Translations under genes and position numbers: made by a program
Part shown: piece by piece, positions 16,411 through 26,000 of the stretch
How positions within the stretch are numbered: the stretch's first letter is position 1
Layout of the letters: the number at the start of each line of letters is the position of its first letter
The notes under the pieces: model-generated
Seen by the model: only the letters and a program-made list of their open reading frames with translations
Databases searched by the model: none
What the model was told of the DNA's origin: nothing
NCBI RefSeq assembly: GCF_009498235.1
Contig: NZ_CP044205.1
Span: forward strand, 305,716 to 369,715
Reading direction: 5' to 3'
Source of the DNA: Candidatus Methylospira mobilis
GTDB taxonomy: Bacteria > Pseudomonadota > Gammaproteobacteria > Methylococcales > Methylococcaceae
DNA: 64,000 nucleotides

Positions 16411-16677
16411 ATGATGTACTGGGATATCATTGAGGTTCGTTCTATCGCTCCGCGTGAATTGGCTGTTCGGTTTGAAGATGGACTGAGCGGGGTGATATAT
16501 ATTGATTTGTCATTTTGCACGGGAGTGTTTGATCCTCTGCGAAATGATCAAATGGCAGGTAGTGCGCAGGTGAGTAATGGTGTGGTTGTCTGGCCAAATG
16601 GACTTGATTTGGCGCCCGACACCATGTATCGGGAAATCAAACGTAGTCCGGATCGTAGATATAATCTATTTAGGTAA
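16411..16677 (+). CDS. DUF2442 domain protein, copy 2
   Basis: This is an 88-aa protein (MMYWDIIEVRSIAPRELAVR ... GVVVWPNGLDLAPDTMYREI) with the DUF2442 ending. It follows the frameshifted DUF4160 gene by 10 bases, the same order as at 12920-13443. AGGTG lies 5 bases before the ATG. The start could also be the second Met at 16414. If the pair is an interacting two-protein system, this member now lacks its partner here, though copy 1 is intact. Confidence 0.8.
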   Translation: MMYWDIIEVRSIAPRELAVRFEDGLSGVIYIDLSFCTGVFDPLRNDQMAGSAQVSNGVVVWPNGLDLAPDTMYREIKRSPDRRYNLFR

Positions 16678-16918
16678 AAGGGGGCAGGTTTATTTATCGA
16701 CCAAAAGGGGACTGACCACTGTTTTAAAGCCTCTGCTATGATGGTCAGGCGGGCATACTTAAGTATCACAGGTAACTGACGTGGAAAATAACTCAAGCAC
16801 TTTCCAGCCCCCCAAAAAGAACTCAGTAGTGGGACAAGAAGCATTTTTCCACGATGGTTAGGCTGATTCACTTAGCCAGGATATTCCGGCGGATCTGTTA
16901 TCCATTCAGCTTTTCATA
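16678..16918. other. Island edge, no gene
   Basis: It contains one more REP-like motif (16707-16725) followed by AAGCCTCTGC, i.e. a RAYT-leader remnant. A short GTG frame from 16781 has no recognisable content. Confidence 0.4.
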
Positions 16919-18925
16919 TCAGAAATGATATACCCGGTAACCTTCACACTCGAAAACGGCGTGCTGCTGCATTGCCGATGCCCAGCGGGGGTGTTCTCCA
17001 GGGTTGAGGATGTACCATTTGATTGCATTGGATTTCATGAAAAACTCGGCATCGCCGCCATATTGTAAATCGGACAATTGCCGAAGCTGGCGCAAGCGGG
17101 ATTGAATGCCGAGCGGAGCGCGAGAACCGCCTGCATCCACGGCAAAGGGTTGCCGGCCGGACAGCGTGGACAATATGAGGAAATGATCGTTCATTGAATC
17201 CTGCGCCACATCGTCTTTCGCGCTGTGATCCCGGATATAGAGGGCGGCGTTTACCTGGCAGGCCGGAAACTCGGGATAATTCATTCCCCAATTTTTCATT
17301 GCCTGCATGCCTCGTCCATAGCTGACGGGTGTAATAGCCGAAAAAAGAACAAGCATGGATATTATGTATTTTACTTGATTGCCGGCAGGAGGCGCATTGC
17401 CAAAAATAAGGCGGTAAACTGCTGCTCCGCACCAGATAACGAGAGTAAAGTAAGCCCATACGAAATGCCTGTGCAGTAATTCTTCAGGTTTGCCAATGCC
17501 TCGCTCATCGAATGCAAGGAAGCAGGCCATTACCAGATAGACGGCCACCACCAGCAATGGAAACATCCATATGGCTGTAGTAAAACAACGCTTCATTTGC
17601 CCAACCAGCGCAGCATAGATAAGCGAAAATGCGCCAAACGTGCAGATCATCAACATTAAAATAAAGGCAGCGGCCCTCAAGTAGACATTATTTTCAGAAC
17701 TATCGAAAATGCTGGTAAATAGATGTTTTATGAAGCCGTTTTCCATGCTGGAGAGGATAAACGACGAGTATGGCATCAGACTTGAACCGTCCAGTTTTAT
17801 TATCGGTACGCTGGGTATCGACTGCGATGCGGCAATAACGCCTGTAAAAACGGCGCTTAACAGTAATACCAAAAGCAGGCGGTATTTACGGGCTATCCCG
17901 GCTATAAACAGGGCAGGGAAGACAAAAGCAAGCCAGGAAATAGCTACAAAGATTTGTGCTTTATACAGCAGAGTAACAACTACAAATGCGTAACCCCAGC
18001 ATATCAGACGAAATTGGTTTGTGCGGCAGGCTTCCAGCAACAACATGAACGCAAACGCTGCGCCGGCAATGCCATACGCGCTGGCCGGCGCTACCTGTTG
18101 CAGCCAGTGGTATCCTAAAAAAGCATTGATAAATCCTTGCTGTGACGCATCGGGTAATACCATTAACGCCAGGCCTGCCGCCAAAGCCGGCCACTGTCCG
18201 AATATCGAGCGGGCCAGCGCGTAAGCGGCCAGAAAGGAAATGAGGATACCCAGCGGCAACAGAAGACTGGCGTACGAAACCAATAGCGAGCTTCCGGTTG
18301 TATAAACCAGCGTTGCCGGAAGCAGATAGCTGGTCATATGGTAAGCCTGCGCGGTAGGACCGAACCCGGATGCAGTAAAAGTGCTGATTTGGCTGAGGTG
18401 AAAAGGTACGTCCTGCCAGGCGTGAAAGGTAGCCCGGCCCTCCGCGTCCATGACTATGGGGTGCAATATGTCCTGACACCAGGCGGTTACGGCTAATGGC
18501 GCGGCCAGCATGAAATACAGTTCCGGCCCGTTTCCTGCCGGCAAAAGCATATCCGTGCGGGTAGGTCTGGCGAAACACCACAGGATCAGGATCGCGCCCA
18601 GGAATAAAAGCCAGTTGGCGGTCAGGCCGCAAGGCAGGACCCAAATCATGAAGTATAAGCAAATATTGGTTAACAGCAGCCCTGCTACCAGTTTTGCCGG
18701 CAGGTTATTGAATTTCTGGTTATCCCTCAGCGCCCAGTTTAGAAAAATATCTCCGCACAGCAAACCGCCCAGGAGCAGGGATAATAGCCATGCCGCGGCA
18801 ATAGCGGTCACGGAGCCGCCCGCCATGAAATGCCAGAGTAAAGTAAACAGGTACAGCCAAATAAAGCCTATCCAGGGCCGCGCTCCTTTGGCGATAAGCG
18901 GCGCTAATCGGTCTCTAATAAACAC
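16919..18925 (-). CDS. Large polytopic membrane protein, GT-C-like, unknown specificity
   Basis: This 668-aa protein has a dozen or more predicted membrane helices covering residues ~15-560, then a soluble tail of about 110 residues (from MNYPEFPACQVNAALYIRDH). A loop with DAEGRATFHAWQDVPFHLSQ between early helices carries acidic residues, as in GT-C enzymes that use lipid-linked donors. The tail with NAALYIRDHSAKDD resembles the periplasmic tails of such proteins. It is transcribed away from rfbA. I do not recognise a specific family. A role in surface glycan assembly is inferred from the neighbourhood. Confidence 0.72.
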   Translation of the reverse strand: MFIRDRLAPLIAKGARPWIGFIWLYLFTLLWHFMAGGSVTAIAAAWLLSLLLGGLLCGDIFLNWALRDNQKFNNLPAKLVAGLLLTNICLYFMIWVLPCGLTANWLLFLGAILILWCFARPTRTDMLLPAGNGPELYFMLAAPLAVTAWCQDILHPIVMDAEGRATFHAWQDVPFHLSQISTFTASGFGPTAQAYHMTSYLLPATLVYTTGSSLLVSYASLLLPLGILISFLAAYALARSIFGQWPALAAGLALMVLPDASQQGFINAFLGYHWLQQVAPASAYGIAGAAFAFMLLLEACRTNQFRLICWGYAFVVVTLLYKAQIFVAISWLAFVFPALFIAGIARKYRLLLVLLLSAVFTGVIAASQSIPSVPIIKLDGSSLMPYSSFILSSMENGFIKHLFTSIFDSSENNVYLRAAAFILMLMICTFGAFSLIYAALVGQMKRCFTTAIWMFPLLVVAVYLVMACFLAFDERGIGKPEELLHRHFVWAYFTLVIWCGAAVYRLIFGNAPPAGNQVKYIISMLVLFSAITPVSYGRGMQAMKNWGMNYPEFPACQVNAALYIRDHSAKDDVAQDSMNDHFLILSTLSGRQPFAVDAGGSRAPLGIQSRLRQLRQLSDLQYGGDAEFFMKSNAIKWYILNPGEHPRWASAMQQHAVFECEGYRVYHF

Positions 18926-19448
18926 GGAAGTCTTCGCTCATGGGCAAAAGCTCATGAGTTTAGCATTTGGGCCGATTGCTGTTGATATTTTATTGAATTC
19001 GGGGAAAGGATGATTTGACCTCGAAGAGAGGCTGCTGCTATCCTCTGCGTTTATAATGCCGTGTTTTCGGTTTGGGCCGTAGCGTAGTTGCAGGCCTCCC
19101 GGGTTCTGTTGACGCTACCGTGAAAAGTGAAAACACTATATCAATGAGTTACGATTGACCAATAAAGAAAAACCGTCATTGCGGCAGGGATGGCCGGAAT
19201 CAGGACGCCAGGGAGGGGGCAGAGCAGCATGCCCCGGATCAAGTCCGGGGCATGCGCTGACGGCATGACGCCAACTCATTGATTCAGCAGTTGCGTTATG
19301 TCGACAGAATCCTGCATCGCCCCGTTATTTCCTATAATCATCCTTTCATGAAACAATTACACCTAGAGCAGGCCGTCAGGTCAACGCACATCGAGCCGGA
19401 TGCGCCATGCATCAATCCGGCGGCAAATAGCAGCAACGACCAAATCCT
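18926..19448. other. 523-bp divergent intergenic region before rfbA
   Basis: It separates the minus-strand membrane protein from rfbA and should hold promoters for both. TATAAT occurs at 19052-19057 without a good -35. It also holds the palindromic element at 19142-19281. I see no gene. Confidence 0.5.
19142..19281. repeat. Palindromic intergenic element with 12-bp perfect hairpin
   Basis: GCATGCCCCGGA (19227-19238) pairs perfectly with 19244-19255 around the loop TCAAG. Outer bases TCAATGAGTT (near 19141) and AACTCATTGA (near 19272) are also inverted. There is no T tract, so it is more likely a REP/MITE-type unit than a terminator. Confidence 0.5.
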
Positions 19449-20327
19449 ATGAGAAAAGGCATTATCCTCGCCGGGGGATCGGGCACCAGGCTCTACCCCG
19501 CTACGCAGGTTATTTCCAAACAGTTGCTGCCTGTTTACGACAAACCCATGGTGTATTATCCGCTGTCCACGCTGATGCTGGCCGGCATACGCGACATCCT
19601 GCTGATCTCGACGCCGCAGGATACGCATCGCTTCGAACTGTTGCTTGGCGATGGCCGGCAATGGGGTCTTAATGTGCAATATGCGGTACAGCCGTCACCG
19701 GGGGGGCTGGCCCAGGCATTCATTATCGGCCGCGATTTTGTCGGCAATTTCCCTAATGCTTTGGTATTGGGGGACAATATTTTTTATGGTCATGATCTGG
19801 GCACCCAGCTCGTGCGGGCGAGAGAGCGCGATTCGGGCGCAACGGTTTTTGCCTATCGCGTGCAAGACCCCGAGCGCTACGGCGTGGTAGCCTTCGACAG
19901 GGAAGGCCAGGCTACCAGTCTCGAGGAAAAACCTGAAAAGCCGAAGAGCGACTACGCGGTCACCGGGCTGTATTTCTACGACAATCAGGTGGCGGACTTC
20001 GCCGGCTCACTGGTGCCGTCGGCCCGGGGGGAGCTGGAGATTACCGACCTGAATCGCATTTATCTCGAGCGCGGCCAGCTCAACGTGGAAATCCTGGGGC
20101 GCGGTCATGCATGGCTCGACACCGGTACGCACGAAAGTTTGATCGAAGCCAGTAACTTCATACAAACCATCGAACACCGGCAGGGATTGAAGGTGGCCTG
20201 TCCGGAAGAAATTGCCTACCGTATGGGCTATATCGGAGCTGTCGAGCTGGAAGCGATAGCCGACAGATACAAGAAAAACAACTATGGCCAGTATCTTTTG
20301 CGCATATTACAAGAGCGGGAGCTTTAA
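19449..20327 (+). CDS. rfbA: Glucose-1-phosphate thymidylyltransferase
   Basis: This is a 292-aa nucleotidyltransferase starting [20 protein letters not shown], the RfbA/RmlA signature. Further family blocks are [20 protein letters not shown], the active-site region [31 protein letters not shown] and [10 protein letters not shown]. It joins dTTP and glucose-1-phosphate to make dTDP-glucose for dTDP-deoxysugars. The length is normal. Its stop TAA shares a base with the ATG of rfbC (TAATG), so the two are coupled. The rfbB and rfbD genes are not in the window, so the final sugar is either made with genes elsewhere or is not rhamnose. Confidence 0.96.
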   Translation: MRKGIILAGGSGTRLYPATQVISKQLLPVYDKPMVYYPLSTLMLAGIRDILLISTPQDTHRFELLLGDGRQWGLNVQYAVQPSPGGLAQAFIIGRDFVGNFPNALVLGDNIFYGHDLGTQLVRARERDSGATVFAYRVQDPERYGVVAFDREGQATSLEEKPEKPKSDYAVTGLYFYDNQVADFAGSLVPSARGELEITDLNRIYLERGQLNVEILGRGHAWLDTGTHESLIEASNFIQTIEHRQGLKVACPEEIAYRMGYIGAVELEAIADRYKKNNYGQYLLRILQEREL

Positions 20328-20872
20328 TGAATGTGATCCATACCGCCATCCCGGATGTATTGTTGCTGGAACCCAGGGTTTTCGGCGATGAGCGTGGTTT
20401 TTTTTTCGAAAGTTACAACGAAAGTGTTTTTGCCGCGGCTACTTCGCTGCGTCCCAGGTTTGTACAGGATAATCACTCCCGCTCCGCCAAAAATGTGCTT
20501 CGCGGCCTGCACTACCAAATAGTACAGCCACAGGGAAAATTGGTGCGCGTCGTGCTTGGCGAGGTTTACGATGTCGCGGTGGATATCCGCAGATCGTCCC
20601 CAACTTTCGGACGCTGGGTCGGCGAGTATCTGTCGATGGAAAATAAGCGGCTGTTATGGCTGCCGCCGGGCTTTGCTCACGGATTTCTGGTGCTGTCCGA
20701 TGTGGCCGAATTCCTGTATAAAACCACCGATTTTTATGCGCCGGAGCATGAGCGTTGCATAGCCTGGAATGATCCGGATATCGGTATTCAATGGCCCATA
20801 CAGGGAGAACCCGTTTTATCCGCAAAAGACCGGCAAGCGCCTCCTTTGGCTGAAGCGGAGCGTTTTGCATGA
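20327..20872 (+). CDS. rfbC: dTDP-4-dehydrorhamnose 3,5-epimerase
   Basis: This is a 181-aa cupin-type epimerase. It has the family opening IPDVLLLEPRVFGDERGFFF, the catalytic His in LRGLHYQIVQPQGKLVRV, and VDIRRSSPTFGRWVG, then PPGFAHGFLVLSD and IAWNDPDIGI. It inverts C3 and C5 of dTDP-4-keto-6-deoxyglucose. It overlaps rfbA by one base and the downstream ABC permease by 4 bases, as part of a tightly packed operon. Confidence 0.95.
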   Translation: MNVIHTAIPDVLLLEPRVFGDERGFFFESYNESVFAAATSLRPRFVQDNHSRSAKNVLRGLHYQIVQPQGKLVRVVLGEVYDVAVDIRRSSPTFGRWVGEYLSMENKRLLWLPPGFAHGFLVLSDVAEFLYKTTDFYAPEHERCIAWNDPDIGIQWPIQGEPVLSAKDRQAPPLAEAERFA

Positions 20873-21717
20873 CCTACTCCCGGATAGCGGTTAATCCGCA
20901 CGCAGTCCAGCCTGCTTCCTTTGTTGCGCTGTTCAGGAGTCTTTGGCGTAACCGCCAGCTCATAATCCAAATGACAAAACGCGATGTAGTCGGCCGCTAT
21001 AAAGGTTCGGTGCTGGGATTGGCCTGGTCTTTTTTTAATCCGCTGTTCATGCTGGCGATCTATACTTTTGTGTTTTCGGAGATTTTCAAGTCGCGATGGG
21101 GCGGCGGAGACGAAAGCAAAACACAGTTTGCCGTCGTGCTTTTTGTCGGCATGATCGTGCTTGGCTTGTTTGGCGAAGTGCTGAACCGGGCGCCAGGGTT
21201 GATCGTCACCAATGATAATTATGTTAAAAAGGTGGTTTTCCCGCTGGAAATACTTCCTGTCGTCAGTATGGGCACCGCGTTATTTCACAGCCTCATCAGT
21301 CTGGGGGTATTACTGGCTGCTTTTGGTCTGTTTAACGGCTACATGCCATGGACGGCGGTTTTTATTCCGCTGGTATTCCTGCCGCTGGTAATTTTCACGC
21401 TGGGATTGTCGTGGATGCTCGCATCCCTGGGCGTATTTCTGCGGGACGTAGGACAAACTATCGGCATAATTACCAACCTCATGATGTTTCTTTCTCCGGT
21501 GTTTTATCCGGTGAATGCGGTTCCTGAGTGGTTCCGCCCATTCATCATGGCCAACCCGCTTACCTATATTATCGAGCAGGCGCGCGAAGTGTTGATTTGG
21601 GGGCATCCTCCGGGATGGCTGGGGCTGGGTGTTTATACTCTGGTAGCCGCGTCTGTCGCCTGGGCAGGCTACGCCTGGTTCCAAAAAACCAGAAAGGGGT
21701 TTGCCGATGTCCTCTAG
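20869..21717 (+). CDS. wzm: Polysaccharide ABC transporter permease (Wzm-like)
   Basis: This 282-aa protein has six membrane helices of the ABC-2 type. The N-terminal cytoplasmic part reads LIIQMTKRDVVGRYKGSVLG, the typical amphipathic entry of Wzm/TagG proteins, and the C-terminus is NPLTYIIEQAREVLIWGHPP. It forms the channel that exports a completed lipid-linked glycan across the inner membrane. It overlaps rfbC by 4 bases and the ATPase gene by 11 bases. Confidence 0.93.
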   Translation: MTYSRIAVNPHAVQPASFVALFRSLWRNRQLIIQMTKRDVVGRYKGSVLGLAWSFFNPLFMLAIYTFVFSEIFKSRWGGGDESKTQFAVVLFVGMIVLGLFGEVLNRAPGLIVTNDNYVKKVVFPLEILPVVSMGTALFHSLISLGVLLAAFGLFNGYMPWTAVFIPLVFLPLVIFTLGLSWMLASLGVFLRDVGQTIGIITNLMMFLSPVFYPVNAVPEWFRPFIMANPLTYIIEQAREVLIWGHPPGWLGLGVYTLVAASVAWAGYAWFQKTRKGFADVL

Positions 21718-23074
21718 TGATATTGCGATCCGCATCAGCAATCTCAGTAAATGCTATTACATCTATGATCGGCCTCATGACCGGCTCAAGCAGTTTATTC
21801 TCCCCCGGTTAAGGCGCCTGTTCGGTCTGTCTCCCTCGAACCACTTTCGCGAATTCTGGGCGCTCAAGGATGTTTCGTTCGAGATTAAGCAAGGGGAAAC
21901 CGTTGGCATTATCGGACGCAATGGGAGTGGAAAGTCCACGCTGTTGCAAATGATCTGCGGTACGCTTAACCCAACGGGCGGCAGCGTGGAAACGTATGGC
22001 CGGGTTGCCGCCTTACTGGAGCTGGGGTCCGGTTTCAATCCTGAGTTTACCGGGCGCGAGAATGTCTATATGAACGCCTCGGTGCTCGGGTTGAGCGAAG
22101 CGGAAATCGAGGAACGTTTTGAAAGTATCGTTGCCTTTGCCGATATCGGCGATTTTATCGAACAACTGGTTAAAACATATTCGAGCGGCATGATGCTGCG
22201 TTTGGCATTTGCCGTCATTGCTCATGTGGATGCCGATATTCTTGTGATTGACGAAGCGCTGGCTGTGGGCGATATCTTTTTTACCCAGAAATGCATGCGT
22301 TTTTTGCGCTCATTTATGAAAACGGGAACAGTGCTGTTTGTCAGTCATGATACCAGCGCGGTGAAAAACCTGTGCGACCGCGCCATCTGGCTGGAAAAGG
22401 GAGTGGTGCGAAGCGACGGCAGTTCAAAAAACGTATCTGAAGCATATCTGCAGGCGTTTTATGAAGCGCAGCAAGGTAAAAGCAGCACCACCAAACTGAA
22501 GGAAACAACCCGGCCTGATGCGGCAGATGTTCCAGGGAAGGATCAGCGTCTGGATTTCATTAACGCCAGTAACTTACGCAACGATATACAGCTATTCGCA
22601 TTTGATCCCGAGGCAGCCTCTTTTGGCAAGGGCGGCGCTCAAATCGTTATGGTTGAGTTTCTCGATAAGGAAGGCGCGCCGCTGGCTTGGGTGGTTGGGG
22701 GTGAGTCGGTTACTTTGCGTATCCATGCAATGGCGCACGAAGCGTTGAGCGCCCCGATTATCGGTTTTGCAGTCAAAGATCGTCTGGGGCAAACGCTGTT
22801 TGGCGATAATACCTATCTCAGCTATAACAACGTGGTGTTGTTCTGCGGTAAGGGGGAGAAGATCCTGGCGGAATTTACTTTTCTTATGCCCATATTGCCT
22901 ATTGGCAATTACAGCGTGAACGTGGCTGTTGCAGATGGAACGCAGGAGCAGCATGTTCAGCACCATTGGATACATGACGCAGTGCTGTTTAAATCCGAGT
23001 CGAGTAGTGTTGCAACAGGACTGATAGGGATTCCGATGCAGTATATAAAACTTGATGTGTTGACAGAGATATGA
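21707..23074 (+). CDS. wzt: Polysaccharide ABC transporter ATPase with C-terminal glycan-binding domain (Wzt-like)
   Basis: This 455-aa protein has Walker A GIIGRNGSGKST, the signature YSSGMMLRLAFA, Walker B ILVIDEALAVGD and the His switch LFVSHDTSAV. After a linker near residue 260, about 180 residues form a beta-rich domain (RLDFINASNLRND ... LPIGNYSVNVAVADG), the Wzt C-terminal domain that reads the modified chain end in O9a-type systems. I chose ATG 21707 over the TTG at 21701. The chain-capping enzyme could be the methyltransferase domain of the next gene, which overlaps by 4 bases. Confidence 0.93.
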   Translation: MSSSDIAIRISNLSKCYYIYDRPHDRLKQFILPRLRRLFGLSPSNHFREFWALKDVSFEIKQGETVGIIGRNGSGKSTLLQMICGTLNPTGGSVETYGRVAALLELGSGFNPEFTGRENVYMNASVLGLSEAEIEERFESIVAFADIGDFIEQLVKTYSSGMMLRLAFAVIAHVDADILVIDEALAVGDIFFTQKCMRFLRSFMKTGTVLFVSHDTSAVKNLCDRAIWLEKGVVRSDGSSKNVSEAYLQAFYEAQQGKSSTTKLKETTRPDAADVPGKDQRLDFINASNLRNDIQLFAFDPEAASFGKGGAQIVMVEFLDKEGAPLAWVVGGESVTLRIHAMAHEALSAPIIGFAVKDRLGQTLFGDNTYLSYNNVVLFCGKGEKILAEFTFLMPILPIGNYSVNVAVADGTQEQHVQHHWIHDAVLFKSESSSVATGLIGIPMQYIKLDVLTEI

Positions 23075-26000
23075 CGAATAAGACCGAACAACTGGAGTTT
23101 ACCGGCGAACGGTTCGTACCTGGTGAGCATGGTGATATAGCGCTTGAACATTTGCATCGATATGTACAAGCGTGCGGGATCGTTGCCGGGAAGATAGCGC
23201 TGGATATCGCCTGCGGCGAAGGTTACGGTTCTGCGATTCTTGCAAATAAGGCCAGCCAGGTAATTGGCGTTGATATTGCCCGGGATGCCGTGCAGCACGC
23301 CCGTAAGCGTTACAAAAAGGAAAACCTGAAATATATGGTGGGGAGCTGCGCGGAAATCCCGTTGCCGGATGCGAGCGTTGATGTCGTGGTAAGCTTCGAA
23401 ACCATCGAGCATCATGACCAGCATGATCGGATGATACAGGAAATTAAACGGGTTTTGCGTCCTGATGGCGTCTTATTGATATCTAATCCGGATAAGTATT
23501 ATTACTCGATTGAACGCGGCTATAGTAATCCACATCATATCAAAGAGCTTTATCATCACGAATTTAAACATTTGATTGAAACTTATTTCCGTAATTGTGC
23601 CTATTTTGGTCAGCGTATCGTGTATGGATCGGGAATATTTGCCGAGTCGATGTCGTCGCAACAGGCGCGCACGTATTGGCTTGAAGATGATGTTGTCAAG
23701 GAAAGCGACGGACTGCCAAACCCGTATTACCGGATTGCGGTCGCTTCGGATGGCCGGCTGCCATTGCTCCCCTCCGGTATTTTTGCGCAGCCGGTCGATG
23801 AGATAGCGGGCATAATCGAGCGTGACAAGCTGATCGCCGACCTTCAGGGTGAGGTGTTTCGCCGGGGCGAGTGGGGGACGAGTCTTGATGCGGTGATCGT
23901 AGGGCAATGCGAGCAGATTTCCAGGCTCAATGACGAACTGTTTCGCCGCGGCGATTGGGGGCTGAGTCTGGATGCAGTGATTGAGGAGCATCGCGGGCAG
24001 ATTGGTTGCCTTCATCAGACTTTATCCGAGCGCGACGCGCAGATCTCAAGTCTGGCGGAACAAGTGCTGGCATTGGAAACGGCGCTTCGGGACGAAAGCG
24101 CCAGGTTTAACGCAATAGCCCGTAGCAGTTCCTGGCGCCTGACCGTGCCGCTGCGAGAAATGATGCGATGGGTAACAGCGCCTCGGCAACAGGGAAAACG
24201 CTATGCAAGGGGCATCCTGAGCTTGGGCAAACGCATTTATCATGCGCTGCCGTTGAATTTTACTCCATTCCGGTTGACGGTTGGTGCGGGGCCTCCCGAG
24301 ACGGTTGCGGCACTGGTCCCTCCGCCGGCCGGCGATACGCAAGAGGATTTGATTGTACGGTATATCGACTTGCTGGCCGGTATTGATGCAATAGAAATTC
24401 GCGGCTCGTTGCATCCCGTGGTTTCAATCATCATCCCGGTATACGGTCAAATCGAATATACGTTACGGTGTCTGGCTTCGATAGCAAAACATACGCCCGT
24501 GGCCGCGTTCGAGGTCATCGTGGTGGACGATCGATCGCCGGATCTATCGGTCAGGGTGTTCAACCATGTAAAAGGCATACGCCTGATACGGAATGAAGAA
24601 AATCAGGGATTCATCCGTTCATGCAACAAGGGCGCTGATGCGGCCAAGGGCCAATACCTGCTGTTTCTCAATAACGATACCGAAGTTACAGCAGGATGGA
24701 TGGACGAATTGCTGCAAACCTTCCGCGAGTTTCCGGGAACAGGGTACGTGGGTTCCAAGCTGGTTTACCCTGACGGCACCTTGCAGGAAGCGGGCGGCAT
24801 TATCTGGCAGGATGGCAGCGCCTGGAACTTCGGCCGTCACCAGAATCCGTTGCGGCCGGTTTTTAACTATGCGCGCGAGGTCGATTACTGCTCAGGGGCT
24901 TCGATTATGGTGCCGAAGCAGTTGTTTGCTGAATTGGGCGGGTTCGATGAATACTATTTGCCGGCATATTGCGAGGATTCGGATTTAGCGCTTAAAGTTC
25001 GAGATCGGGGATACAGGGTCATTTATCAGCCGTTGTCTGTCGCGGTGCATTACGAAGGCGTTACTTCCGGCACCGACCTGTCCTCCGGCACCAAAGCCTA
25101 CCAGGTAGTAAACAGCCAGAAACTGTTTCAACGATGGAAGCATCGATTGCAGCACCATCAGGCCAACGGGGTCGACGCGGATAATGCGAAAGATCGCCGG
25201 GCCAGGCGCCGCGCGCTGGTGATCGATCATTGTACGCCTACCCCCGACCAGGACTCCGGGTCGATAGATACATACAATATCATGCTGCTGTTGCGGGAAA
25301 TGGATTTTCAGGTGACCTTCATTCCTGAAGACAACTTCAGGTATATGCCCGAATACACCACGCTATTGCAGAGGCAGGGTATTGAGGCGTTGTATGGGCC
25401 TTATGTGATGTCGGTTGAGCAGCATCTGCAGGAACACGGCAGTCGATATCAACTGGTTTTCTTAATCAGGAAAGGGGTTGTCGATCGCAACCTCGATGTT
25501 GTTCGGCAATATTGTCCCAACGCAAAGGTATTATTTCATACCGTCGATTTGCACTTTTTACGCATGGCGCGAGAGGCGGCGTTGTTTGCCGATACGAAGA
25601 AGCAGAAAGCGGCGGAGCAAGTACGCGAGAGCGAGTTGGCTTTAATGAAGCGGGTCGACGTTACCACGGTCATTAGCGAGAAAGAGCTGGAGGAACTATC
25701 GCGGATTTTGCCTGACAGCAATGTCAGACTCCTGCCCTATGCAAGACATGTCAGAGGAACGGATTCGGTATTTAACAAGCGCCGCGATATTGTGTTTGTC
25801 GGGAGTTACCAGCACCCGCCGAATATCGATGCAATTCTATATTTTGCCGGGGAAATCATGCCTCTGTTGCGTGAAAGTCTGCCGGGTGTCTGTTTGCATG
25901 TCGTAGGCAGTAATCCGACCGATGAAGTACGGGAACTGGCGGCAAACGATATCATCGTGCATGGGTTCGTCGAGGATCTGGAATCCTTGCTGGATAAAAT

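Larger units (their letters stand above)
11021..16724. repeat. Dispersed REP-like motif GGGGACAGACCACTGTTTT
   Basis: The motif recurs, with small changes, at about 11024-11043, 11266-11284, 11971-11990, 13704-13722, 13889-13906, 15835-15852 and 16707-16725. It occurs inverted at 12719-12736 and 15314-15331. Most copies abut RAYT genes or RAYT fragments, so it behaves as the cognate recognition/end sequence of this transposase family. Confidence 0.65.

Noticed and set aside
11021..16724. CRISPR array formed by the repeated GACCACTGTTTT motif
   Set aside because: Spacing is irregular, orientation varies and the copies abut transposase genes, so it is a REP-like family and not an array.
19227..19255. 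Rho-independent terminator
   Set aside because: The hairpin is strong but has no T tract on either strand and lies in a divergent promoter region.
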